In this document: positions 17,623 through 26,685 of the stretch, in pieces
How the letters are laid out: every line of letters starts with the position of its first letter
Position numbering within the stretch: the first letter of the stretch is position 1
Assembly (NCBI RefSeq): GCF_002259585.1
Contig: NZ_MWWS01000004.1
Location: 372,001 to 436,000, forward strand
Origin: Bombiscardovia coagulans
Lineage (GTDB): Bacteria; Actinomycetota; Actinomycetes; Actinomycetales; Bifidobacteriaceae
Direction: 5' to 3'
Length of the DNA: 64,000 nucleotides
Translations under genes and position numbers: made by a program
The notes under the pieces: generated by a model
Told to the model about the DNA's origin: nothing
The model's input: only the letters and a program-made list of their open reading frames with translations
Databases searched by the model: none

Positions 17623-17715
17623 AACTACCCCTTCCTGAGAGCTGTTTACCGGCGGCTATACAGGTGACTTTACGGAAGCCCGCAGCAAAGCACCTGCACT
17701 GACCACAATACCGTA

Positions 17716-18174
17716 TTACTCCATAGAATCTACCAGAACTAACTCCGTGGGAACGTTACCTTGAGTTGCCTTTGAGTATGGGCAAAGCTCTTGAGTACGT
17801 TCAACCAACTGTTGAGCGGTCTCAGGATCAATACCTGGCAAGTAAACTTCTATTTTCGCCTTGATCCCGAATGACTCACCTTCATCACCTAAAGATATAT
17901 GAGTCCTCACCTTACTTTGAGCCAGTTTTGTAGCTGCTACACGTAGCTCCTTACCAGCAAGCCCCATCGCACCTTGGAAGCAGGCACCCCATCCAATGGC
18001 AAATAACTGCTCAGGGTTGGTTCCTTGCCCCTTGCCACCCATAGCAACCGGAGTATCTAAATCTAGGGAGAGGTCTGGCTCGCGACTATCAGCGTGACCG
18101 TTACGTCCACCCGTGATTTGAGCTACAGCTGTGTACGCAATATTGTTCGGTTCTTTACCTTGATATGTTGTCAT
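17716..18174 (-). CDS. ohr: Organic hydroperoxide resistance protein, Ohr/OsmC family
   Basis: 152-residue thiol peroxidase that reduces organic hydroperoxides. Both family cysteines are present: Cys65 in GWGACFQGAM and Cys131 in ELCPYSKATQGN. The N-terminal TGGRNGHADS segment, with the arginine typical of Ohr rather than OsmC, is also present. It stands as a single gene between dgt and alr on the minus strand. No OhrR-type regulator is adjacent. Confidence 0.92.
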   Translation of the reverse strand: MTTYQGKEPNNIAYTAVAQITGGRNGHADSREPDLSLDLDTPVAMGGKGQGTNPEQLFAIGWGACFQGAMGLAGKELRVAATKLAQSKVRTHISLGDEGESFGIKAKIEVYLPGIDPETAQQLVERTQELCPYSKATQGNVPTELVLVDSME

Positions 18175-18287
18175 ACTTTTATCTCATCACGTTCTTGTCA
18201 CGATTGCAAGCATGCAATGCTATCTTGTAGCAGAAAGTGACACAAACGACAGTTACTCAAGCTCCAGCGGACCTTAGTCTGATTGAA

Positions 18288-19646
18288 CTAGAGGATACTG
18301 GCAGGATCAAGCAAGCTCAGGTCGTCGGCCGAAAGTACTTGAGGAGCGTGCAAGTAGAGCCGTGGAATACGGTTACGTAGGCAGGTAAAGATCTCATAGC
18401 TAATGGTTTCAGCAGACCTAGCCCAATCGTCGGCTGTTGGCTCAGCAAACTCCTCTCCTCTACCAGGGCCGAATAGGACAACAGTATCGCCTTCCTGAAC
18501 CCCTAAGTCGGAAGCCATGGCATGCAAATCCAACACGCATTGATCCATACAAACTCTTCCCGAAACCCGCACTAGTTTCGGACCCTGCTTGGTCATCAGA
18601 CGCACTGGACCACCTGGATGGGTGCGACCAGTAGCACCAGCACTATCGAAGCCTGATGCGGATCGATGGATACCGTCCCCATAGCCTAATGGCATAATGG
18701 CGCTAGATGTAGCACTTTGCGTAAGATAGGTACGTCCGTACGAAATTCCATGTCCCGCTGGCAAATCCTTAATAGTTCCAAGTTGAGCTTGTACAGTCAT
18801 AGCTGGTTTCAAACCGTACATTGTACAATCGCCCATAGCTGGATCGGGCTCATAACCATACAAACCAATCCCGGGACGAACCAGCTCATAGTGGACATCA
18901 GACCTAGTCAAGGTAGCGGCTGTATTGGCCAGGTGGCGAATCTCAGGTTCAAAACCCGCACGCCGCATACGAGCTGTAAATTCTTCAAAAACAGCTATTT
19001 GCCGGTCAGTAGATTCCACGAATTCCTTAACCAATGGCATGTCTGCAACTGCAAAATGGCTCCATAAACCCACAACCTGGACATTTCCACGGGCAGCAGC
19101 ATCCTTAAGTACAGCAAGAGCCTGATCGAAACAAGATTCAGTGAAACCATTACGGCCAAAGCCTGTTTCGACCTCGACGTGAATGCGGGCAGGTCGACCC
19201 AACGCATCTGCCGCCCGGACTACCCCATGAATATCAGCGAGAGAGCCCACTGATATATCGATATCCTGAGCAATGAGCTCCTCAATCGGAGCCGAATGAG
19301 CGTTATACATCCAAACCAGCATGCGGCAACGCTCTGGACCAATACCGGCTCTACGGACCATGAGTGCTTCACGTGCTTGAGCAGAACCCAACCAAGTAGC
19401 ACCTCCAGCCAGTGCTGCGAGCGCAGCAGCTAGCGCTCCATGCCCATAACCATCGGCCTTGATAACACCCATTACTTCAGTCTTACCCACAGAAGAAGTG
19501 ACAGCTGTAACTAGCGTTTCCATATTGCTTTTAAGCGCTGCTAGGTCAACAACTACCTGTCCGGGGTACAAACGTAACGCCCGATCATAGTTCCGTTTAC
19601 CGGCATCTGAAGAAAAATCCCATTGAGGAGCAGCGTTTAGACTCAT
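18288..19646 (-). CDS. alr: Alanine racemase
   Basis: PLP enzyme converting L- to D-alanine for peptidoglycan. The PLP lysine is in VMGVIKADGYGHGA (about residue 63), and the second catalytic base is in GISYGRTYLTQ. VCMDQCVLD and GDTVVLFG are further family blocks. I choose the ATG giving about 452 residues; a TTG six codons upstream is possible, and neither has a good ribosome binding site. Typical bacterial Alr is about 370-390 residues; the extra length is at the N terminus (about 25 residues) and at the C terminus (the ~30-residue tail after IPRLY). Confidence 0.93.
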   Translation of the reverse strand: MSLNAAPQWDFSSDAGKRNYDRALRLYPGQVVVDLAALKSNMETLVTAVTSSVGKTEVMGVIKADGYGHGALAAALAALAGGATWLGSAQAREALMVRRAGIGPERCRMLVWMYNAHSAPIEELIAQDIDISVGSLADIHGVVRAADALGRPARIHVEVETGFGRNGFTESCFDQALAVLKDAAARGNVQVVGLWSHFAVADMPLVKEFVESTDRQIAVFEEFTARMRRAGFEPEIRHLANTAATLTRSDVHYELVRPGIGLYGYEPDPAMGDCTMYGLKPAMTVQAQLGTIKDLPAGHGISYGRTYLTQSATSSAIMPLGYGDGIHRSASGFDSAGATGRTHPGGPVRLMTKQGPKLVRVSGRVCMDQCVLDLHAMASDLGVQEGDTVVLFGPGRGEEFAEPTADDWARSAETISYEIFTCLRNRIPRLYLHAPQVLSADDLSLLDPASIL

Positions 19647-19733
19647 CCTGTCATTGTGCTGCAAAGCAAGTTACAACATGCCGGTTACGCTGATACTCTA
19701 ACGGAACCAGCACGTATTGGTCATGCTACTTGT

Positions 19734-20333
19734 TTAATGATCATGCCTATGGTATGCAAGTCTGCTTTCATCCATGTCCGGATTTTGATTATCAAGCACA
19801 CCAATGGTACCGCAGCGAATAAAATGGTGGGTCTCCAAAATATGTTGCATAGCAAAATTGTTGGGACCTGTGTCAATCCGAACATTGTGATAGTGGCGCA
19901 TACACCATGAGATGATGTCGCTAGCCGCTCTTTTACCCAACCCCGAAGAGGCTACCCGGTGGATAGTCATGTATGGGTCATTATCCAGCCAAGCACCGTT
20001 AATGTCACCATAAGCAGGATCTTCACCATCAAACAGTGAGAACAAACCGATGATGCGCTCGTGGTCACCGCGAACTTCTTCCAGCTCTGGAGCTTCAAAG
20101 GTGCCGTTAGTAGCATCTGGTGTTTCTCCAGCATTGTCAACCAAAAGATACGTGTTGCCATTGCGAACGTCAGCTGCGATCATCTCAGGGTATGGGTATT
20201 TAGTCCCCCACTGACGAGGGTTACCTCCTTCAGCCATGACTTGCCTGGCATGAGCAAAGACTTTTTCAATTGCTGGAATATCTTCCACGGTAGCGTGACG
20301 TAGCCACCGCTGCCCAGGGTTGCTGTACTGCAT
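19734..20333 (-). CDS. GNAT-family N-acetyltransferase
   Basis: 199 residues with a GNAT fold: RHATVEDIPAIEKVFAHARQ at the N terminus, the MTIHRVASSGLGKRAASDII acetyl-CoA binding motif (around residues 123-142), and the NFAMQHILETHHFIRCG C-terminal motif. The acetyl acceptor is unknown. The mRNA leader is unusual: its purine-rich ribosome binding site is complementary to an upstream pyrimidine tract (see the leader entry). It lies in the same direction as alr, 87 bp upstream of it. Confidence 0.85.
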   Translation of the reverse strand: MQYSNPGQRWLRHATVEDIPAIEKVFAHARQVMAEGGNPRQWGTKYPYPEMIAADVRNGNTYLLVDNAGETPDATNGTFEAPELEEVRGDHERIIGLFSLFDGEDPAYGDINGAWLDNDPYMTIHRVASSGLGKRAASDIISWCMRHYHNVRIDTGPNNFAMQHILETHHFIRCGTIGVLDNQNPDMDESRLAYHRHDH

Positions 20334-20339
20334 ATAACC

Positions 20340-20402
20340 CTCTTTTCTCTTTACGAATCATCTCGGCCAGCTTTAGAGTTATAAACTGGGCCGAGAAAAG
20401 AG
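20340..20402 (-). promoter_or_regulatory. Folded mRNA leader hiding the GNAT ribosome binding site
   Basis: In the minus-strand transcript CTCTTTTCTC (20393-20402) is perfectly complementary to GAGAAAAGAG (20340-20349), which contains the AAAGAGGG ribosome binding site just before the start codon. Nested inside, CTCGGCCCAG (20386-20395) pairs with CTGGCCGAG (20362-20370). The two helices share three bases, so they compete. This could be a translational switch or thermosensor. The pairing is seen directly; regulation is inference. Confidence 0.5.
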
Positions 20403-20618
20403 TTTAACGGGTGACCTGACAATACAAGACACGTCCGCACTGGGCGAACTTGGGAATAATAGATCAGTTGACGAATTACAGTCAGACTTCATTGCCTGGC
20501 AAGCCAAATGAACTCTACCAATTTGAACTGTATACATGCGGGGGGCTAGAACACACTTGGACCAGCCCCGCCAGATAAACGACCTTCTTAACTAGCAACC
20601 GTTAAGAAGTTGTCCTAC

Positions 20619-21101
20619 TCACACAATTTTGCGTTCATATGGGTCAGAAGAGATTCCAGCTTCCACAATGTCTTTACTCCACTGCTTGGCCGAGAACAGC
20701 GAATGATCCCTGTAATTACCACAGGACTCTATCTGCGTACCTGGTACATCATCCCAGGTTGCCTCATTAGCAATAAACTCTAGAGACTCCTTTACAGCCT
20801 TAGCAACCTCCTCAGTTGAGTGACGGCCCCAGGCAAGTAGGTGGAAACCTGTCCTACATCCAAATGGAGAGCAGTCAATATACCCCGGAATGCGTTCTCG
20901 CAGCAGAACAGCTATCGTATGTTCAATAGTATGCAGACCAGCTGTAGGTATAGCATTCTCGTTTGGTTGAACCAAACGCACATCGTAATTCGAGATAATG
21001 TCTCCCTGTGGACCTTTCTCTTCATCAATCAAACGTACATATGGAGCTTTGACCTTAGTATGGTCTAATTCAAAACTTTCAACTAACGGTTTATCTGCCA
21101 T
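20619..21101 (-). CDS. luxS: S-ribosylhomocysteine lyase
   Basis: Splits S-ribosylhomocysteine to homocysteine and the AI-2 precursor DPD in the activated methyl cycle. From the ATG preceded by AAAGGA ([10 protein letters not shown]) it has 160 residues, the usual size. Metal ligands are His57 and His61 (LHTIEHTIA) and Cys127 ([11 protein letters not shown]); the catalytic Cys82 is in [13 protein letters not shown] longer frame adds 13 N-terminal residues but is poorly placed. It follows recQ by about 76 bp in the same direction. Confidence 0.96.
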   Translation of the reverse strand: MADKPLVESFELDHTKVKAPYVRLIDEEKGPQGDIISNYDVRLVQPNENAIPTAGLHTIEHTIAVLLRERIPGYIDCSPFGCRTGFHLLAWGRHSTEEVAKAVKESLEFIANEATWDDVPGTQIESCGNYRDHSLFSAKQWSKDIVEAGISSDPYERKIV

Positions 21102-21177
21102 AATCATTTCCTTTCGTATGCCTGCCTTACTTGCTTTCATTCTATGCCCATTCGCCTATAGAATTCTCTATTCCCTA

Positions 21178-23106
21178 TCAGGCAAACTTTCGAATTGCCT
21201 CCATAAACTCCTGCCCATAGAGATCTAATTTATGTTCTCCCACACCTGAAACTTGCATGAAGGCTTCATCGTCCTTGGGACGGAGCCTACACATATCACG
21301 CAAAGACTTATCAGAGAAGACAATGTACGGAGGTTTTCCTATCCTACGCGCTATCGATGCCCGAACCTGACGTAGGGTTTGGAAAAGGCTTTCATCTTCT
21401 CGACTCGCCTGCACCGAAGTGAGGTCAGATTTGGCACCCCTATCAGTGACAGTAAGTCGCTTTCGCTGAACCTGCTTGATTTCATAATGAAAGTCACCAC
21501 GAACAGTTTGAGCTGCTTTAGGACCAAACTGCACCAACGGTAAGCGTCCCTCAGTAATAGTCAAGTACCCATCGGCAGCCATCTGATTAAGAACATCACG
21601 TACCCGTGCTGCATGCTCACCTTGCAGGGCACCATATGAAGGACACTTGTCTAGATGACGATCGAGTATGTCTTTCGATTGCGATCCCAACAGAATTTGA
21701 ACAATTTTCCCAGCACCAAAAGCTTGATGGACATCGTGAACACACCGAGAAATAGTGCGGGCCATCCGCGAAACATCTATAGTGGCAAAAGTCGACAGAC
21801 AATTAGAACAGGTTTTACAACTTTTTGATACTTCTTCACCACCGTCATTGCTGTCACAGACCATATCTTCATTAGGAACAGCAGGAGATAGACCTAAGGA
21901 TGCTTGGCCAAGGTCTTGCCCAAAATAATGGAGCATATATTCGTGCAAGCAAGATGTTGTCCTACAGTAACCAATCATGGTCTGCAAAAGTTGACGATGG
22001 CTGGCTTTTACAAGTTCACTTTGCTGGGTGGTCAGACGGTCATTCCCTGAGTCCATATCTAGCAGACGCCGACGTGTCACGATATCAGATTCGTTCCACA
22101 GGAGGGTGCACCGAGCATTTTCTCCATCTCTACCTGCGCGACCTGCCTCTTGATAGTATGCCTCAATAGACTCAGGCATATTGTGATGGATAACGAAACG
22201 CACATTTGATTTATCAATGCCCATGCCAAAAGCATTTGTTGCAACGACTACTTGAACATCATCATTGACAAATTGATCCTGCGCCTTGTCTCTTTGCAGC
22301 GGAGCCAGACCGCCATGATAATTGCAAGCTGTAATACCATGGCGGTTGAGCATCTCACAGAGCTCCTCTGTTTCCTTACGCGTAGCACAATAGACGATCC
22401 CTGACTCGCTCTTATGGTCTTGAATATACTTGCAGACCCAACGGTTTTTATCCCTGGTTTCCAGCTTGACGACATCAAAAAAGAGATTGGGTCGGTCAAA
22501 ACCTGTAACAGCCAGATAAGGATCTCGCAAACGAAGCATGGCAACAATGTCACGCCGCACATGCTCTGTAGCTGTGGCAGTAAAAGCTGCGACCTTGGGA
22601 CGGTGTGACAACTGATCTATAAAATCACCAATTCCCAGATAAGCAGGCCGAAAATCTTGTCCCCACTGAGAAACACAATGGGCTTCATCTATTGCCAAGA
22701 GTTCAATGTTGACCTGCTGCGCAAAAGTAACGAACCTAGGTGTCTCTAGTCGCTCCGGTGCCACATATAACAGTTTATATTCCCCCTGGCGAGCCTGCGC
22801 CAAGGTTAGCGCCTGTTCGTCAGCACTTTGAGTAGAGTTCACAAAACCAGCATGTATACCAGCCTCTTCCAGACTGTCAACCTGATCACGCATCAGTGAA
22901 ACCAAGGGCGAAATAACAACTGTTAGTCCTTTGGAAACTATGGCAGGTATTTGGTAGCAAATAGATTTACCAGCACCTGTCGGCATGACTCCCAAGCAGT
23001 CCCGGCCTTCCAAAATAGCCTGAACCAAACTTGCTTGCCCGGGACGGAAAGCATCATAACCGAAGTATTGCTTGAGGGCAGAAAGTGCCTGTTCCATACC
23101 TGTCAT
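21178..23106 (-). CDS. recQ: ATP-dependent DNA helicase RecQ
   Basis: 3'-5' helicase of recombination repair, 642 residues. It has Walker A VMPTGAGKSICYQIP, the DEAH box with the aromatic-rich loop (IDEAHCVSQWGQDFRP), motif V VATNAFGMGIDKSNVRFVIH and motif VI YQEAGRAGRDG. The zinc-binding cysteines lie around YCRTTSCLHEYMLHYFG and SCKTCSNC. A winged-helix and an HRDC domain (FSDKSLRDMCRLRPKDDEAF onward) complete it. It is upstream of luxS and downstream of the peptide transporter genes. Confidence 0.96.
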   Translation of the reverse strand: MTGMEQALSALKQYFGYDAFRPGQASLVQAILEGRDCLGVMPTGAGKSICYQIPAIVSKGLTVVISPLVSLMRDQVDSLEEAGIHAGFVNSTQSADEQALTLAQARQGEYKLLYVAPERLETPRFVTFAQQVNIELLAIDEAHCVSQWGQDFRPAYLGIGDFIDQLSHRPKVAAFTATATEHVRRDIVAMLRLRDPYLAVTGFDRPNLFFDVVKLETRDKNRWVCKYIQDHKSESGIVYCATRKETEELCEMLNRHGITACNYHGGLAPLQRDKAQDQFVNDDVQVVVATNAFGMGIDKSNVRFVIHHNMPESIEAYYQEAGRAGRDGENARCTLLWNESDIVTRRRLLDMDSGNDRLTTQQSELVKASHRQLLQTMIGYCRTTSCLHEYMLHYFGQDLGQASLGLSPAVPNEDMVCDSNDGGEEVSKSCKTCSNCLSTFATIDVSRMARTISRCVHDVHQAFGAGKIVQILLGSQSKDILDRHLDKCPSYGALQGEHAARVRDVLNQMAADGYLTITEGRLPLVQFGPKAAQTVRGDFHYEIKQVQRKRLTVTDRGAKSDLTSVQASREDESLFQTLRQVRASIARRIGKPPYIVFSDKSLRDMCRLRPKDDEAFMQVSGVGEHKLDLYGQEFMEAIRKFA

Positions 23107-23191
23107 AGTTCACCAGTCTATGTGCTTGTACATCCAGAAATACACCATATAAGCGACGCGCGTGAATACTCTAAGTACCTTGACATCGGTC

Positions 23192-23977
23192 TCATTGACT
23201 CACAGCCTCAAGCAGAGCACGTGTATAGGCACTAGTAGGATGACTCAGTACCTGATTCGTTGTCCCTTCTTCCTGAACTCTCCCATTATGGAGCACGAGA
23301 ATGCGATCAGCCATATGCTGAACTACACCCAAATCATGGGAAACCAATATCAAAGCTGTTCGTGGATTGTCCTGACGTAACTTCTGAAAGGTAGCTATAA
23401 GATCCTGACGAGCAGAAACATCTAAGGATGACATTGGCTCGTCAGCCAGCAGTAGTCGAGGACGAGTCACTATTGCCCGTGCTACAGCAATTCGTTGAGC
23501 TTGACCTCCAGAACAATCTCGGGGAAAACGTCCTGCGAAGTCTTGCGCATCTAATCCCACTGCTTCCATGGCTGCTAGTGATCGCTGCTGAATCTGCTCA
23601 TCAGAAAGCGCTAAACGCTTGGCGTGTATACGCAATGGCTCACTAACGGAACGTAAAGCGCTCCATCGAGGATCTAGCGAAGTAAATGGATTCTGGAAGA
23701 TTAATCCTGCCTCACTGCGCAGAGCCTGATATCCCAAACTATGTCGCCCTTCTACAGCTTTACCCCTGTAGGTGACAGTACCTTCGCTTGCTTCCAATCC
23801 AAGTAAAATCCGAACAAGTGTAGATTTACCTGAACCAGAACCACCCACAATTGCTAGACAGCTACCTTCATACAGTGCGAGAGAAACCTGGTCCAGTACC
23901 TGCCGACGCTGGTGTCCACGACCGTAGAATTTGCTGATTGTTTGCGCTCGTAAAAGAGGAACTCGATGTTGGCTCAC
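23192..23977 (-). CDS. Peptide ABC transporter ATPase (OppF/DppF type)
   Basis: 261 residues from the GTG preceded by a strong GGGAGGT; an ATG eight codons upstream overlaps the preceding gene and has no such site. Walker A is VGGSGSGKSTLV, the signature is CSGGQAQRIAVARA, Walker B is LLLADEPMSSLDVS. The Asp/Ser-rich D-loop and FQNPFTSLDPRWS segment are typical of the oligopeptide/nickel subfamily. It is the last gene of a five-gene importer operon. Confidence 0.9.
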   Translation of the reverse strand: MSQHRVPLLRAQTISKFYGRGHQRRQVLDQVSLALYEGSCLAIVGGSGSGKSTLVRILLGLEASEGTVTYRGKAVEGRHSLGYQALRSEAGLIFQNPFTSLDPRWSALRSVSEPLRIHAKRLALSDEQIQQRSLAAMEAVGLDAQDFAGRFPRDCSGGQAQRIAVARAIVTRPRLLLADEPMSSLDVSARQDLIATFQKLRQDNPRTALILVSHDLGVVQHMADRILVLHNGRVQEEGTTNQVLSHPTSAYTRALLEAVSQ

Positions 23978-23990
23978 TGTACCTCCCTCT

Positions 23991-24779
23991 CTACTGTCCA
24001 TGATTACTCACATGCAGAGTAAGCGTACGAGCTGCTTTCACAAGCTCTTTCGTTACAGATTCCTGAGGTTGCTGTAATAGCACTTGTGTGTTACCACCCT
24101 CGATGACATCACCATGGTCAATAACATAGGAACGCTGGCATACACGGGATAGGACAGCAAAATCGTGAGTAACAAAGAGCAGGGAAGCTCCAGAACGATC
24201 TACTAGACAGGTAAGAAGATCAATAATAGAACGCTGCGTAATTGCATCTAAGGCAGTTGTAGGCTCATCAGCGATGATTACTTTTGGTGAAGTAACGAGT
24301 GCTGTAGCAATAGCCACCCGCTGTTGCTGTCCTCCAGAAAGCTGGCTAGGATACTTGCCTGCAACGTGCCCATCCAATCCCACCTCATCTAGCATAGACT
24401 CAACCCGCTGCTGGCGCTGTCCCTTGCTGAGCCGGTAATGCAGACGTAGCGGCAGTGACACCTGCTGGGCGACAGTCAAAACAGGATTCAATGAATCAGA
24501 AGGATTTTGGAAGATGGCACCCATGTAAGAACCACGGAGATCAGCCATTTTCTCTTCACCAATACCAACAAGTTCTTCGCCAAAAAGACGGATAGAACCG
24601 TTCACCGTAGCCTGCTCAGGAAGTAAACCTAATATTGCTTTAGTAATCATCGACTTACCTGAACCAGAGGAACCTATCAGTCCCACACGCTCACCGTCAG
24701 CTACCTGGAAGCTGACATTACGCACGATCTGACGTCCAGATATTTCGACGGAAAGCCCCTCCACTACTAAGCTCATCAT
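23991..24779 (-). CDS. Peptide ABC transporter ATPase (OppD/DppD type)
   Basis: 262 residues from the ATG that overlaps the upstream permease stop as ATGA. A longer frame would run into the permease gene. Walker A is [12 protein letters not shown], the signature [14 protein letters not shown], Walker [15 protein letters not shown]. The [14 protein letters not shown] block is characteristic of this subfamily. It pairs with the OppF-like ATPase to drive import. Confidence 0.92.
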   Translation of the reverse strand: MMSLVVEGLSVEISGRQIVRNVSFQVADGERVGLIGSSGSGKSMITKAILGLLPEQATVNGSIRLFGEELVGIGEEKMADLRGSYMGAIFQNPSDSLNPVLTVAQQVSLPLRLHYRLSKGQRQQRVESMLDEVGLDGHVAGKYPSQLSGGQQQRVAIATALVTSPKVIIADEPTTALDAITQRSIIDLLTCLVDRSGASLLFVTHDFAVLSRVCQRSYVIDHGDVIEGGNTQVLLQQPQESVTKELVKAARTLTLHVSNHGQ

Positions 24780-25699
24780 GCAGCCTCTCTCAAAGCGGAA
24801 TTTGACTGGGGATCGATGGCGTCTCCTATGGAGTCTCCAAAAAGATTGAGGCTCAACACCACTAGCGTCACCAACAGACCGGGCCATAAGGCTGTCAACG
24901 GGTATACATTGATCAGTTTCACTGAGGTTGCCAACGAATGGCCCCAGGAAGGCACACCTGAAGACACACCCACCCCCAGGTAAGTCAATCCAGACTCAGC
25001 CAACACTGAGCTACCAGCAGATAAAGAGAGTTGAACAGCTACCACCGGCATAATGTTTGGCAAAATATGGCTAACTAAAATACGCCCAGCACTAGCACCA
25101 GAGACTTGAGCTGCTATAACATAATCAGACCTGGCAGCTAAGAGAGCTTGAGGGCGCGCAACTCGAGCCAAATTGAGACCATAACCTAGGCCACATGCCA
25201 ACACAATAACCACTACTGATGCCCCCAATGGAACTGCCAAAATAAGAGCAATAAGTACTGTCGGAATTGAGATAAGCGCATCCACAAGGACTATAGAAGT
25301 ATTGGCTACCAGTGCGGACCTTGACACAGTTGCCGCAATCAACAAAATTCCTAGCGCTGCCGCACATGCAACAGTTAACAGGCAAATAAGTAAGTTAGTA
25401 GCTGAACCAGCCATTAACCAGCTGAATACATCTGCTCCCGTGCCATCTGTGCCCAACCAATGATTATGCGATGGCTTCTGCCAGACTTGTTGACCGTCTG
25501 TTGCCCACAAAGGCTGAGGGGTCCACACCAACGAGAGTACGGCCATGAACACCCACACCAATAAGATACTCAAAGCAAAACGTCCCTCTACCGTAGACCA
25601 CATCGCTGCTCCTAGGAGGCGCAAACGCTTAACGGTGCGAATGAAGCAATTTCTGAAAGTACAACTTGCCTTTATTGTTATTGTTTCACGATGTTTCAT
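24776..25699 (-). CDS. Peptide ABC transporter permease (OppC/DppC type)
   Basis: 307 residues. One N-terminal membrane helix is followed by a periplasm-like loop containing HNHWLGTDGTGADVFSWLMA, the OppC signature, and then the five-helix permease domain with the ATPase-coupling EAA-type loop around DYVIAAQVSGASAGRILVSH. It overlaps the OppB-like gene and the ATPase gene by 4 bp each, so the three are translationally coupled. Confidence 0.92.
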   Translation of the reverse strand: MKHRETITIKASCTFRNCFIRTVKRLRLLGAAMWSTVEGRFALSILLVWVFMAVLSLVWTPQPLWATDGQQVWQKPSHNHWLGTDGTGADVFSWLMAGSATNLLICLLTVACAAALGILLIAATVSRSALVANTSIVLVDALISIPTVLIALILAVPLGASVVVIVLACGLGYGLNLARVARPQALLAARSDYVIAAQVSGASAGRILVSHILPNIMPVVAVQLSLSAGSSVLAESGLTYLGVGVSSGVPSWGHSLATSVKLINVYPLTALWPGLLVTLVVLSLNLFGDSIGDAIDPQSNSALREAA

Positions 25700-26673
25700 G
25701 AACGACCACGACCCGTCACAGTAGATTCTTTGAGGCGAGGATCCAGAAGTCGGTGCAACAGGTCTACGATAAGGCCTATCACCAAAAAGAAAGCTGCCAA
25801 CATAAAGAGTTCACTTTGGACCGCAATGAGGTCTCTGTTGCCGATGTCCGTAATTAGCCCTGAACCTAGTCCCGGCAAAGCAAACAAGTTTTCAACCACC
25901 ATTGCACCAGTTATCATTTCAGCAAAGGTAAGCCCTACCACAGAAACAAGCTGAGGTAAGGTAAGGCGTAGACCAACACGCATCAAAGCCTGGTTGCGGG
26001 TCATGCCACACGATCTAGCCATATCAATCCAACCCGATCCAGCTATGTCATTGAGTGCAGACCGGGTGTAACGAGTGATACTAGCCCCCACCACAAGACC
26101 TAATGTTGCAGCAGGTAGTGCCATTGTTTGCAATGCCTCAGCAGGCCTACGCCAACCTGTGTCAGGAAAACCTTGTGAGGGGAAAATCTGTATGAGTCCT
26201 GTGCCACGAGAAAATAATAGAATGAGCAACAGCCCTCCCCACAGTACTGGTATAGACCCCGCTACAAGAGCAAGCATATGGCAGAAGGAACGCAAACGGG
26301 TGCTGCGTGCCATAACGGCCAAACATCCCATCGTCAGACCAATTACAAGAGCCAGAACGATACCTAAACCAACCAAAGGAAAGGTCACTGACGCCCGTGC
26401 TGCCACCTGCTCAGAAATGGAACGGCCAGTCAACATTGAAAATCCAAAGTCACCGTGTACTAGATCCTTCAACCAAGACCCATACTGAGCTGGCAACGGC
26501 CGATTTAAACCCAACCGCAGGCGCAGTCCAGCTACTTGCTCCGGTGAGGAGTTAATTCCAGCCATCACAGTTGCTATATCTCCAGGCAAGATGCGTAGGG
26601 ACGCAAAGATAAGAATGGAAATAGCCCACAATGCCAGAATAAAGAGCACGATTCTGCGAACAAGGTAACGCAT
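25696..26673 (-). CDS. Peptide ABC transporter permease (OppB/DppB type)
   Basis: 325 residues from the ATG with a G-rich ribosome binding site (GGGGGGA); a GTG four codons upstream is less likely. The N terminus MRYLVRRIVLFILALWAISI is typical of OppB, followed by the LRLRLGLNRPLPAQYGSWLK loop and the coupling segment YTRSALNDIAGSGWIDMARS. It forms the membrane pore with the OppC partner. It starts 12 bp after the binding-protein gene. Confidence 0.92.
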   Translation of the reverse strand: MRYLVRRIVLFILALWAISILIFASLRILPGDIATVMAGINSSPEQVAGLRLRLGLNRPLPAQYGSWLKDLVHGDFGFSMLTGRSISEQVAARASVTFPLVGLGIVLALVIGLTMGCLAVMARSTRLRSFCHMLALVAGSIPVLWGGLLLILLFSRGTGLIQIFPSQGFPDTGWRRPAEALQTMALPAATLGLVVGASITRYTRSALNDIAGSGWIDMARSCGMTRNQALMRVGLRLTLPQLVSVVGLTFAEMITGAMVVENLFALPGLGSGLITDIGNRDLIAVQSELFMLAAFFLVIGLIVDLLHRLLDPRLKESTVTGRGRS

Positions 26674-26685
26674 AATCCCCCCCAC

